Shown piece by piece: positions 10,394 to 23,300 of a stretch of DNA of 64,000 bases (the stretch's first letter is position 1; each line of letters starts with the position of its first letter). The notes under the pieces were generated by a model. That model saw only the letters and a list, made by a program, of their open reading frames with translations. It did not search any database and had not been told where the DNA came from. Made by a program: the position numbers and the translations under genes. Location of the stretch: assembly GCA_022579005.1 (NCBI GenBank), contig MU401576.1:48579-112578 (forward strand). Direction: 5' to 3'. The stretch is from Poronia punctata. Lineage: Eukaryota > Ascomycota > Sordariomycetes > Xylariales > Xylariaceae.

Positions 10394-12488
10394 CGCTTCG
10401 TTGACATGGCGCGTTGCCGATTGGTCGCCAAAAGCTGCAGCAGATTCCAGCGGCAATGAGAATGTCCCCCCTCCTTAACTCCGCTCGATGCTTACAAAAC
10501 TCGAAGGTACTTTACATAATAGGAGTCGATTTCGACTAGGTAGCTGACTCGATCAAGGCGACGATCGAACTTGTACGTACACGCGAACTCTTTTGTCTCC
10601 ACTCGCCGTGGATATCTTGCTTATATCTCGGATTAGACTAGGGTGTATTCACGTTATTCTAGTATTAGCTTTTTGTTGTTGATGCTCTTTGTTTTTAACA
10701 TCGGGGAGCATTGATGGCGGGTGATAACTTGGAGCTACAGGAGAAGCGATGCTCTACCCACCTCACATAAAGAGGGGCGAAATGCAACGGTGCTCATGCA
10801 GGAACGGCAATTTGAAAACTCACTCCGCTGCTACTACTTAACCGGTTAGGCCCGAGTTGATAGCACCTACCTGAGATTACTCCAAAGGGTAATTGAAATG
10901 ATAGGAATATGTTGTGCGAGTAGAACACTGAGTTCCTAAGTACTGGGCAGAGTAATAATGCTTTCTGTTGTCAATGGGAGTGTACACATAGGTAGATTAT
11001 CTCGACTGAGCTTGATGCGAACTTGACACCAAGGGGAATGAGAGGTGATCGTGCCTCGGACATGTGTATTTAGTACGTAAACTAGACTACGGGGGACTAC
11101 CTACATGTACCTTGGTAGAACTGTTATCAAATTCTTACTTTTGGTTGGCACCAAGACCAGACTGGTCAAATGTCGTCATTCTACCCAAGCACCTAAAGAC
11201 TATCATATCCCAACTCCGATATGCATGGAGTCTACTCGTACACGTTTCCATTATTTGTTATCAGGTAGGTAGGCAAGGTAGTATTTCTCTTTTATGTTTT
11301 CTGCAGTACGATCGGGGCGCGAATTTCTTAATGATCGGACTTGAACATAATCAAAGATGCGGCATCTTATGTGATATCGGGTCACGTTAGTCTCGGGTCA
11401 CAGGTTTGCCAAGCTTGCTTTTGCACTGCAATTGGCTCCGATTTTTGTAACTACAATGCCCGTGTGACGGGCATATTGAAATTCATAATTGGCAGTGCTC
11501 AAAGGTTATTTACGGTTTGGGTTGCCTACATTACTTGCCTGTGTTAGGTACTGCGTGACAAAAGAACATGCAGGTTACATGATTTGTCACCACCGCAACC
11601 TCAATTTTCTATGTTGGCGGGGCCTGGGACCTAGGCCGAGAAACGAGAAACGAGACTCTGGACAGGTAATTTGTAATCTGTTACAGGTCGCAACAGCCTG
11701 CAACATACGAGTACCCATTTCCTGCTTACTTGGGCTCGTCTCTGAATCACATAACCAAGCCTTACCCAGCCCCGGCCCGGCCCATTTTAATTCTATCGCA
11801 TCATCCCTTTTACTGTTTCTTGCATCCCACCACGAGCTCGACCGTCATGAATGGCCGAATCAGAAGCTATAGGCAAGCAGCCAGCTTGATCAATGGTATG
11901 CAATTCCACATCCCTTAGAAGACATCTTCCCAGTTTCTATGTACTGTACCTTTTTTTCATGTCGTTCTCAGCAGAGGCAAGGGGTTGTAGACGGCGGCTG
12001 GTAGAGGTTAGGAGCAGTCTGGGGGAGTTAAGTATCTACACGTAGTGAAACCCATGGACATTGACTTATGTCATATGTACCTGCCAGCTCGAACATATGT
12101 ACTGATAGCAGCGATAACCCGCCAACTGCACTGTCCGCATTGCCTGCCGGTACATTCATTAGGTGCAGTGTCTACTCCGCAGCTAGGCCCCTGCTGACTA
12201 TTTCGGTCATTGAAAGGAAAACAAGACCGACTTGTGACAACTGGGCTCGGTTTCGGAGCTCCCCTAGCTCGTCATGATCGTCTGCCATCCGTCCCACACC
12301 CCACCTATATTAATGTGAAGGCCTTCGCGACATTGCTATATTCCCGGCCAATTTCTTCGAATTTCACACCTTATTATTACATTACTCCTACCCGCCTCAA
12401 TTCGCTTGCATCCGATTCCTTTCCCGTCAGTCCAATCACTTCAAGATTCAGGTTGAGTTCAAGTTCGGAATCTAGACCTATACACACA
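10394..12488. promoter_or_regulatory. Divergent intergenic region upstream of the Tda3-like and glutathione peroxidase genes
   Basis: The 2.1 kb separates two divergent start codons. CCAAT appears at about 12348 (CGGCCAATTTC) and 12431 (GTCCAATCAC), close to the peroxidase start, and the last 170 bp are pyrimidine-rich like a leader. I found no clear AP-1/Yap1-type TTASTAA site by eye. The short frames at 11064-11918 and 12068-12277 do not resemble proteins I know. Confidence 0.4.
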
Positions 12489-13334
12489 ATGGCCGCTGCT
12501 ACCGCTTTCTGGGACTTCACCACCAAGGACAGTATGTATCTTTCCCGGTTGCCCTTTCTCTCTAGATGATAGCTTCTACTCTTGAAGCTGCCATTGCAAT
12601 TCCCCGTCGTGGACTGAAGCAGCTAACCGATTGTGTCTTCTGTCTACAGAGAAGGGTGGTGATAAGCCTCTCTCTGAATACAAGGGCAAGGTCGTTCTCG
12701 CCGTCAATACTGCCTCCAAATGCGGCTTCACTCCCCAGTTTGCTGGTCTCGAGAAACTGTAAGCCACCTTGACTACACATTACTACATACATGAGCTCCT
12801 ACGTGTAAACCCTGATTGTATCCTTGATGCGCGCCACGACAAACGCCCTCCGGTGTTCACACTTTGCTTCTTGTAAACTGACCGTACTCGACAGATATAA
12901 GAACATCACTGCGGAACATCCCGACGACTTCGTCATCCTCGGCTTCCCCTGTAACCAGTTTGGCAATCAAGACCCCGGCAGCAACGACGAGATCCAGGAG
13001 TTTTGCCAGGCCAACTACGGTGTGACTTTCCCTGTTCTCGGCAAGGTTGACGTCAACGGCGACAAGCCCGAGCCTGTATGGGAATGGATGAAGAACGAGC
13101 AGCCCGGCCTCTTGGGCATGAAGCGTGTCAAGTGGAACTTTGAAAAGTTTCTCATCGGCCGTGACGGCAAGGTCAAGGGCCGCTGGGCCTCGACCACCAA
13201 GCCCGAGAGTCTTGAGAAGCAGATCAAGGAACAACGTAAGTTTCGCCCGCTGTCTATACGATGCTGGTCACAGACAAGAGTAAATGTGCTAACTAGAATC
13301 CACATATGCAGTTGCCGCCCCCAAGAAGGAGTAA
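12489..13334 (+). CDS. Thiol-dependent glutathione peroxidase, Gpx3/Hyr1-like (171 aa)
   Basis: Exons 12489-12531, 12650-12758, 12895-13235 and 13312-13334, totalling 516 nt. The joins give FTTKD|KKGGDKPL, GLEKL|YKNITAE and IKEQ|LAAPKKE. Peroxidatic Cys39 lies in [11 protein letters not shown], Cys70 in LGFPCNQFG, and the probable resolving Cys88 in [12 protein letters not shown] (130-133) supplies the active-site Trp and Asn. Cys, not selenocysteine, is coded at the active site. The family reduces hydroperoxides, usually with thioredoxin, and in yeast Hyr1 also relays H2O2 to Yap1. The length matches fungal relatives. The ATG context is ACAATGG. The TAA stop lies inside a perfect GTAAGT donor, and splicing to 13427 would replace the stop and give a C-terminus ending in -AKI, with the frame closing at 13443. 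Confidence 0.93.
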
Positions 13335-13427
13335 GTCCTTGCGCCGTATGGGATGCGAATTCGTTGCGGGCGTTTGAGATTTCCCTGATGACTAGTGATT
13401 TAATGTTTACATTGACGATACCCCTAG
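13331..13427 (+). other. Candidate alternative terminal intron of the peroxidase gene
   Basis: The donor GTAAGT at 13331 overlaps the TAA stop (13332-13334). The acceptor CCCCTAG ends at 13427, preceded by CTGATGAC- and TTGAC-like branch sequences. The length of 97 bp is normal for this genome. Removal joins GA|G GTG GCC AAG ATA TGA, so Lys-Lys-Glu is followed by Val-Ala-Lys-Ile and a stop at 13441-13443. It is seen in sequence only; use by the cell is unproven. Confidence 0.5.
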
Positions 13428-15109
13428 GGTGGCCAAGATATGATGGCCCCAGTAACAGACCTAAAGATTTAAAAGACTGTTGATATAGGGCCACATGGAT
13501 AATATATAGGACCACTTGTTCCGATTCAAATACCATTTTGCTTTTGTTGAAATTGCGTCTAGGTCCTCATCGCCAAATCCGTGTCCCCGAATTCAGGAAT
13601 ATAGTGATAAATAGCAGTATGACTGCTAAACGGGCGTCTTTCGGTTCGCTCTAATTGCCAACCGCGTCGGTATTTTCCAGTTGGTATGAAAAGTGGACTT
13701 CTATCCCAGGGAAATTGCCACTTCGGAACTTGGGAGGAATCCGGATTCCGACTCTTCCTCACATACCCCGTCTTGGGGCGATGACTATAGAACACCGGCT
13801 CCCGGTAAGACGTGTCTCCTGAGCGACCCGTGGAGCTCTATGCTGGGCTACAATACGGCCCGGCCGCACGCACAATTAGAAAGGCATCCAGCTCGCAGGG
13901 CCGTACTGTCGCCTTCCTCTATGTGTAATCAGTCCGAAGTGTCGATGTTAAGGTCGATAGAGGAGAGGTGCGAGTTGGGGGTATAAATTCGCGATACTTA
14001 TCGCTCTGTCAACCTTATGTTTCCTAGGCCGTATAGAGAGACAATGTGTGCTTTCGGGCGACGATTTCTCACGTCTGTAGGCGCTTTTACCTGTGTTTTC
14101 CTCCATTCTCCATATTAATGCCCTAGTCCCTCTTCCCCTTTAGTCGTGTAGAGACGCATAGTTATGTGTGAGTCATGTGTTAGTGACGATACTGTTGAAT
14201 TCATCATATGCACTCATCCCATTAGTTAGTATGACAACCTCACGTGTCATAAGGAGACGAACACACCAGCTGTTACAGCATAGTCTCTAAAGCGATTGCC
14301 CTTCTTTGCGCATTCATGGTTATTGGGATTAGCTCTATGTATATTCTACCGTTTCAAGTCAGCAAAGGGTGTTTGGCCAGAGTAAATTGAGGACACGACG
14401 AGTGATGGAAGAACTTGCTCATATTTCTCCTGCAGGCTGCTGCGTGTATTATGAACATACTTATCTTTCGCTCATGACTGGACTACCGGCCGGAGACTAG
14501 TTCGGCTCGGAAATAGACACATTAAGGTCTAGAGCAGGGGAGCATGGGATCCCTCCTTATCGCCATCGTCGAGTGATCAGTGGTTTTGTTCAGTTGGCAA
14601 CAGTCTATCTCTTCCCACTTACTCAATCATTCTATCCGACTACGTTCTGGGAGGCAGGCTACTTAAGGGGTTAGGGGATTAGATCTCTCGGTCCCTGGGC
14701 TTTATCGTGAAGAGGAATTTCTCGGATTATCGAGGATATAGTAACAGATTGATATCTAAACTGCTAGTGAATATATTCCAGCATACCCCTTGGTTACTGA
14801 TACCGGGACGATGCTAACAAGTTCCCCTACAGTCCTTGTGAGGGTATCGCGTGAAATAGCCATACGCAAATATTCGACAGTGTATATACCCTATCGACCG
14901 GGTCATTCTCGCCTTCGTCGTGCTCGAGGTATTTCACCGGATCGTTCAGGATCCATCCCTCGAACCCGAGATCACCGAGAGGTCGAGTTGCGGCATCATG
15001 CCGTTTCCGCAACCGACGGGCCTACCTAGCCCAAGGCTTCATCCGGTATCACCGTTCGCACGGACCGGACGGACCTCCAAGCGCCACCGAAGAGACTAGC
15101 ATCTATCTA

Positions 15110-15133
15110 TGACTGACTGACTGACTGACTGAC
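15110..15133. repeat. (TGAC)6 microsatellite
   Basis: Six perfect head-to-tail copies of TGAC, about 100 bp before a (GAT)n run. Both lie in gene-free DNA. Confidence 0.9.
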
Positions 15134-15230
15134 CATGTATCTGTATTACGTGATGTAGTAAGTACTAGCGGTCCCCGAAACGCCTGGATATTCTTCTACC
15201 GATCCCCAGTAGAATGCGGTTGAGGAAGTG

Positions 15231-15253
15231 GATGATGATGATGATGATGATGA
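15231..15253. repeat. (GAT)n microsatellite
   Basis: More than seven perfect copies of GAT in a row, in gene-free sequence. Confidence 0.9.
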
Positions 15254-18200
15254 CCAGACAAGGGATGAGATCTCGTGGGACACGGCGCGACGGCAATCGG
15301 CCACTAGTCCGCCACTTGCTTATGTGGCCGTCTGATATATCGCACACGCCGTGATCTTTAACCCGTCTTCCGGCCGAAGTGGCAGCAACAAGATGTATCA
15401 AAGGCTGGCTATTACCTAGACAAACAAAACGGTGGTAAGAGGTTAAACTCATCTTCTCCTCGGGCGCATCTCCATACGAACCAGTAGCGGGCGTAAGACA
15501 TAGGTAACACGTTATATTGCTTTATCTACCTACCTACCTACTTATGTAACCAGTCTTCTAAGCAATATATCCCAACCTAACCAGACTGGAAGAGAGTCCG
15601 AGTAAATTGGTGCCGTAGTCCCCTTTACGCAGCCGCAGTGTACGAGAGAAGGAGATTGCGATGTAACCACTGCGACCTGACTACAACACCCGCTCGGCAA
15701 CAGTAGGCATGTACGAATTTATTGTTATTCGAAAGAAATGACAGTTGTTGCAAGCAAGCGAGCACCGCCCTTCACCCATGGCAGCAGCATCACAACCACG
15801 CCACGCGAGGATAGGAGTTAAGGGGGGCGTTCTCCCTACGGTGTCTACCCGAGGTGTAACCCACGCACTCGTTAAGACAACGTGTGAATAAAATATCATT
15901 TGCATTCGTTTCCCCAGAGCTGAAGCGTCATACGACTGTAGACTAGAACTTTTACACAAGGGCGTCCCTGTGCTGCAACGTGACCCAGCAGGAGAGATGT
16001 GGCGCGCTGGGCTTTTGTCTTAGACACTTTTCCTCTCTCTCTGTCTGTCTCTCAAAACAACGACCCTAACATTGAATCTAGAGAGTTCGTTTTTTTTAAA
16101 ATGGTTCCAGGAACACGAGTGGTAGGTAATACAAATGGACTTGCGCATCTGTGTCGCTCGCCTCGCTCCCCCGCCATCTTTCACAACCAATAGTCCACAC
16201 TACGGTCCTACATCACGATCAAGATCTAGATCCTGAGGCGTTTCAAGTCTCACCTATCACTACCTACTCCAAGGTGGGATTGAACGATGAAGTCACAATC
16301 AGAACACTACCCACGCCCCTGTCTCGTCCGAAACAGCTTTCGCCTCGTGGGTTACTCAGCCAACAATACCGACCGACCGAGCGATATATCGAAAAAATAA
16401 ACGCACACTCACATAAAGTTCCATCAAGCATCCCTCCAAGTTAGTATACATAGCAACATGTCGGGTCCGTAAGTATGCGGAGAGCTGTGGATGGGAGCTT
16501 ATTTTCACACGTACGTACATACATGCGTACGTACAATTCGGCGTGAGATGGGCCGACTCTAGAGAGAAAGAAGGAAAGGAAAGGGGCCATAGGTAACGTT
16601 TCCTGCTTGCTCTTGCTTGCTTGCCTGCTTTGCTGCAAGGTAACGCGTTTTGGTTAATGAGTAGGGGGTTTCTTTTTTTTTACCTTTCTTTTCTCGAACC
16701 GTACAACGTACATACATTTTGCCCAACGTTTCCTGTCCTAACCCTAGACCCGAAAAGAGTGTTTCTGACGGAGCACTAAACCCCCTTCTGCATTTTGCAT
16801 CAGACTGGACCAGGTCCAGGTTAAGGTACCTACTGTGATACCGTCGTCTGCCCCTGCATTGCATTGCATCACGCCTAAAGCTTGAAATAAGAGAGGTAAA
16901 ACACTAAGCACATCGGTCCCCATGACGTCGGTCCGTTTATTTTTCTTCTATTTCGTTTCGATACTAGACTAGTTAGTTACTTAACCTAGTTCTATTCTAC
17001 GCGGAAATCTTTTGGAGAGAAAAGTTGCATGTTTATCTTTTTGGCCCCAAATCAGACTCCGGGCAGTTCCGATGGACATACAATTCAATTCAAGCTCTCG
17101 AGGAAAGACGCAATAGACAGACAATCTAGGTATTCCAAGACATCGGACATAACAATTTACACGTACGTTGTCTTTGACGGGAGTGCTTGGCTTGGTTTCC
17201 CCCCCCCCCGCCACCCGTGGGCTGAATCCTTCGTCCCTCTTCCCTTTCGTCACTCTTCTCGGAAAACGGCGCGCCAGGGGTAATTACGTTTGTGTGTGTG
17301 TGTGTGTCAAAATCGAAAAAAGCCAAGGAACAAGTAAAAGAGTGTTTTGTGCACTTTTGCTGCGCCAAGAAAAGAGCTGCGACGAGGAATATCTAGGTAA
17401 TTACCTAAAGAGACACCGAAAACACCACAAACACCAATTAAATTAAATCTACATATTTTCGAATATCATTTTTGTTTTTTTGCCCCGAGTTATGTAACCT
17501 AGACTAGACCTCTTGTCAAAACTAAGCTACCTAGTTTACTGTATCACCGAGATTCCACCATTGACAAAGACGTGCAAAAGGGAAATCATCGACATATCGC
17601 GCAAAAAAAAAAAAAAAACACATCTATCTATCTTCTCGCGAAATCTGTACGTAACATCAACTCAAAAACCCCAACCTAATACTAACTAACGCGCCTGTTA
17701 TCTCAACCTCAACTCTGGGGAGAGAACGGGCGTACGGGGCTGGCGCTTTGTTTGTGTGGAGTGCATGAGACATACATTGTACCATACATACATTTGCATC
17801 TCTTGCTTCTTGGGCCGGGCCCTGGGATGTAACCATGAGACCGACCCTTTTAGAATTACACGTAGAAGGGAGAGGAAGAGGAAGAGGGAAGATCAATCAA
17901 TCAATCCATCAATCAGCTGGTCTTTTGCTTTCAATACATCCAATAACACGTCTTGAGTGAGCTTCTGCTTGGGTAGCAGGATATGGGGACTGATGTTGGT
18001 TCCGTACGCGTAATTTCTTTTTCCTCATATTTTCGCCAAAGGACAACCTCCGCGAACTCCGTTTGTTCGTCCCTTCAACCCCGGTTTCCCCCCCCCCCCT
18101 TTTTTTCCCTAGTCTAGAGTAGAGAACGATGATATCTTTAGAAACCAGACAAGAGTCATATCGCCTCTAGTATTAAAAAAAAACATACGATGATGTGTTA

Positions 18201-19287
18201 AGGCGTAATTACACGTACGTACTTGTAGGTGTCTCGATATCGGTAATAAATGCACACACTCACTAACTTTTTGTAGAAACCCCGGGGAAGGAAGAGGAAG
18301 AGATGAGGGGGGCGGAAAGTGGGCACCAAACTTTCAAGCTGAACCAAGCAAGATAATAAACCTTAAAAAACCGCCACGATCTAATTGCTCCGAAAATGTG
18401 TGTCCAACTAACCTAGGTTAGACTCTATACGTAAAATAGTCTAACCTAGAGCCGGCCGTTTGTGGAGATACCTATTGTTGTATCTATCTATCTATGCATG
18501 TGAGTACCTAGTCTAGATAATCTTGATCTATTTTGATACAGAAAAGAAGATGAAAGAAAGAAAAGAAAAGAGGACCGTTTGTGGATTTTCTGCATAGAGA
18601 TGGAGAAATGGAGATGGGGGGATGGGGATAAAGATGGAGAATAACCTAGGTCTCGCTATCTCGCTATCTATCTACTCGCAACCTTACCTCTCATCAAACC
18701 CAAAAAAAGAAGAAGACTGCCGATCTTTATCAAAAATGAACCAACACAGCAGTAATGTGTAGTAAAGTGAGATAGATATTGCAAGCTCAAACTAAATCCT
18801 ACTCTAGATAATGCGCAGGTTGCGTGATAAAAATTGCAAATAATGGCACAGCAAGAAACCAATGGAGATAAAAACTCCGAAAGGTGAAAAAGATACCTAC
18901 AACAGACAAGACATATAAGGCATAGACAGACACAGGGCTGTCTGTAAGAAGGAAGCAAGACAGCCGCAGCAGGATGGAGAGCAAGGCAGACAGACACTGA
19001 CAAAGGCGTCTCATTTTTCCAGGGGTAAAAAAGGTATAACACCTGTTGTATAGGTAGTATCGTCTGTTTTTGACAACCACAGCTCGCTTCGTTTTTGAAT
19101 AATTATTAATAACCCAATTTCTGCAGGACCAGCCTAGCTAGCATGTGACGCTGGTAACGTCGTCTTCTTCACTCTCACATGTTGCGTTGCCTTTGCCTGC
19201 GCTCCTTTATTCCTTTCCCTTTTTATCTTACCCGTGTACATAACTTGAACCTCATCTGGTAATAACATGTATATACCGAACGATTAA

Positions 19288-19317
19288 AGTCAGTCAGTCA
19301 GTCAGTCAGTCAGTCAG
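19288..19317. repeat. (AGTC)7 microsatellite
   Basis: About seven and a half perfect AGTC units. In another register and orientation this is the same tetranucleotide family as the TGAC array at 15110 (GACT on one strand, AGTC on the other). Confidence 0.9.
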
Positions 19318-20361
19318 CATCGGAGGTAAGACCTAGTAGAGGATCCAGGGTCCTCAATGTAAGGTTCCATGCTAGTATCCCTTTATTCCGTTCCCGTCTC
19401 CGGTCTCGTCCGGTATTAGGGTCTTGTTCTCTGCCGGAGATGGTTGTTAACGAGGGAGATGACATAAGCCCGGCACTTGGCATTTAAGTGTGAAAAGGAC
19501 CTGCCTGCCCTTCTTCATTGTCTACCAGCTAGACTATTTTACATGACATAAGCTTATTTCATGTATTATACCGGCAAAGGGACGGACGGCAGACGGGGAC
19601 CGCTTGAAGCTTCAGGGGCTAGGTACGCCGCGTAAAAAAAGGGGGAAGAATGATACCATGCCATCCTACGGCTCCGTCTTGTCGGTTGTTACATACACGT
19701 ACAACGATAGAGGACCTCTGTCATTTTTCGTAGCATTCTTCGTTCCTTTGAAATGAGAACGAGACGAAAATATGTCTAAATAGATTACTTGCATGCAAAA
19801 CAACTCCCCCATGCTCATGAGATCCAGGCCAAGATAGACAAGCTACGCCCCTCCCACCCCTCTCCCCCCCTGGCCAACCTTAAATATATGGTTTATTAAC
19901 AACATGGTCAAAGATGGTAAATGGTGAAGGCTACCTCTAGGCTACAGTAGGACTGGGAGTGGATGTTATGTAGGTACCTTGCATCTTGCCCACCTACTTA
20001 CTCACTTCACTTCTCTTACTTACATTAGTATTTCAGGCGGAACAGATAGCAGCAGAGCATCCTAGGCACCGTTGTATGTAGTTAACCTAATCCCCTATGC
20101 TATATTCTACTTATCCTCCGTCTTATATTCCACCCTTTCCTTCTCACATCATTCATACTTCTCCATGCGGTAACTATTACCTTTGGTTTGTTTCCTTTAC
20201 AAAAAAAACCCCCACCTCATGGATGATGATGCTGATGATGGTACTACCTACACCCCGGGTTAGAGGCCGGGCCGAATGGGGTTTTCCAAAAAGGTAAGGG
20301 GTCCCCAGCAAAGGAATATGAGGCCTGACTGATCTGCCGCTCAAAGGGAGGGTAAAAAGGT

Positions 20362-20380
20362 GGGGGGGGGGGGGGGGGGG
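20362..20380. repeat. 19-base G homopolymer
   Basis: This is the longest uninterrupted G run in the window and lies in gene-free DNA. It is one of at least nine C or G runs of 11 bases or more seen here. Confidence 0.9.
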
Positions 20381-23300
20381 ATAGAGAGGTACCGGACCAC
20401 CTTTGTCGGAGATGGCCGGTTTATGCCCACGATCCTTCAGAGCGTATGAAAGTAGATTACATGTTTATTATGCTTGTATCGTGAAAAGAAAAGCCTGTTA
20501 CTACATGGATCTTATGTTCTCCGATCTGAAACATTTCCGAGGTTAGTCCATCCCAGACATTTATCATGCGTTTGCATAATTTTTAACAGAGGCCGTTTTT
20601 ACGTGTAGAGGTCTTCGGCGATAGGTTTTTAGAAGCGCACATACAACACAACAAGCGCAGGCGCAGGGGCACGCAGGCAGAATAGACGCATAACGTCTGC
20701 ATGTGCGGCATTCCTTCTAGTTGGAATAACCAACCAACCAATCCCAATAAGGCAAATCCGGTACAAAAAACAATAGAACGCATTCAAATTACTTACGGGT
20801 GACTTCTTCGAGGGTTAGGTATTCATATCTGTCTCTAGTATCCTGGGGGTTTGTGTAACTAATCCGACTAGAGAGGCGCAATATATGGGCCAGGACAAGA
20901 TGATCATAGTCTACCCTATCTGATGTGAGTGCGCTGGTGTTATTGGGACTTTGAACGTATGTTACGGTTTCAGAGGACATGAATCTAACCTAAGTTAGGT
21001 ACTTCATATCTCCCCTACCTTCTCATCAGGTTTGACAGCACCAAGACCCCATGTGTACCTCTGCATGTTACAATCGCAATTCATTGCTTTGAAAAGATCC
21101 TAAACTCTGAAATATAGACTACATAGCCAAGTACCTGGCCAGGTTACATGTGTATGTAAGGTTAGGTTAGATAGGTACACATGGCCTAGGTTAAATCCTC
21201 ATTTCGTACCTGATGCTAATGCACGTAAGACAAAACACAATTCCCTTACTTCCCCAGATTTTCCTATCTTGAAAAGAATTATGTTTATTTATACTTTTTA
21301 CACCTTTCTTACCTTACTATTTGAGCGATAGGTAAGACTTAAAGTAAGGTGTTAACCTAATAACCTAAACCTAGATCGTAGCTTAGGTGAGCTCTCTTCT
21401 CCACAAAGGTAGGTACTCAAATGGCAGATAGTAGAGGGGGAAAAAAGCCGAAAACATAAGCCGTCAAATGGACAAGAAGAGAACTTTACATCCAAGGTAC
21501 AAGTAGTGACCAAGTATTTTTTTCTATCAAAAGGAGTATACCTACGGAAATATTATACGGTGTAACCTAACCTATGAGTACATGCATGTACCTACTAGAC
21601 AAGATTCCCTCCTTCGGACTTTAAGTAGGTACATCTTGCATCCAGTCAGCCCAACCAACACTTACTAGTAATTACGTGTCCGTAACTTTATTTCCCTCTA
21701 TGCATTTCCCCCAGGTTTAAGCCTTATAGGAGATTAAGCATTCCTTTTTGAAAGGCGGGTAGCGAGTTAAGTAAAGTCAAGTTAGGTAGATCAAGGTTGC
21801 CGGAGTTTTTATTTTCGCAAGATTAAAGAATCGATCCACTTCCGAAAGTGATTTTCAGGGTCTATGAATTTCGCCATTATACATAATTATGGAGAAACCC
21901 GAACGAACAAACTTAACCTAAAGACACGTTGCGGCAGTATTATTACAAACCAATCCCGGAGAAAATATCTGACTGCCTGATTGACACATCCTACGCTTGT
22001 GGAAATACACAATAAGTGCTTACAATATATGTAAGTAGGGTTAAACCCCCCCCCCCCCCTGTTGCTATGCTTCTAGGTTAACTTCTTTCAATGTAACCAT
22101 TAGTACAAGACTTTAACATACCTTACATACAGCAAGCTTCATGATCCTCGGACCCTGATCTGATTAATTATATACCTACCTACCTACCTACGCCGCGTCC
22201 TTTACGGCTTATGGGATCGACAGCTTATGTGTTGTGTGTGGGGGGGCGAAGCCCAAGAAAAAAAAGGGGACGCGATTGCGATCTTGTCCGACTCTATCTA
22301 GGTAACCCACACCAGAAGATGAGATGAGATGAGATGAGGCTGAGATCTCGAAAAGAAAAAAAAGAGAAAATAAATGGCCAAGAAAGGAAAGTAAGAAATG
22401 GCATTTCTGAATCTAGAGCTTCTAAGCACCCCGTTTTGATCAAGCTACCATTTTACTTTACTTTACTTTACTTACCCACTACCAATCCCATCAAGGTATC
22501 ATCGGTCTCACTCCAAGGTATTCTTGTCTAACCTGTCTAGCGGCTGGCTGACAAGGCTGCTTATTCATCCCTTTGCCCGCTTATTATGGCTTTTTCTTTT
22601 TTTTCTTTTCGCCTTATGTCAGCCGGGACTTTTTTTTTCTTTATTCAGCAAGTACTGCGTACCTAGGTTAGGGACCTAAGTATGGAAGTGTAAGAACTAG
22701 GTAAGTTATGGTAGGCGGGTAGGCAGGTAGATAACTTACATGATAGGTAAGTATTACTTTGCGAACATTTTCGTATGACAACTAGATGCTTTTTAGGTTT
22801 TATGTTTTCTCAGCTGGATTACTCACGACGCCGCATGAATCTGATGGTTTGTAAGTAAAGTATGGGGGAGCGGGAACGGCAATTTAGGAGGACACATGCA
22901 TACCAAAAACCAACATGCTCACCTTACACCTAGACACATATAGAACTAGACCCTAAAGGATTTGAGCCTCGTTACCAAAAGAGAAGGTCCAGGAACTGCC
23001 CCTCCCCTTTACCCCATCGGTGGCCCAGTTGCCGTCCGAGCCTCATCGGTGCATGATATGGGAAATAAAATGCGGCAGCGCCAAGTTTAAGGGTAGGTAA
23101 GGCGTAGCGTAGCGTAGTAGTTCAGGTGTACTGTCAGACGACGTTAAGGAGTGGAAAGAAACGATACATACCTACCTACCTCGCAAGATATCGTTTGCCC
23201 CTACCGGCAACATGAGGTAGTAGTAACTAAGGTAAGTATTAAGTATTATTCTCAAAAGACCAAGTCATCCTCACGTTAGGTAAGCAGGTTAGTATATCTA

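Noticed and set aside
15110..15253. Short tandem units considered as a CRISPR-like array
   Set aside because: Pure tetra- and trinucleotide repeats without spacers, in a eukaryotic genome.
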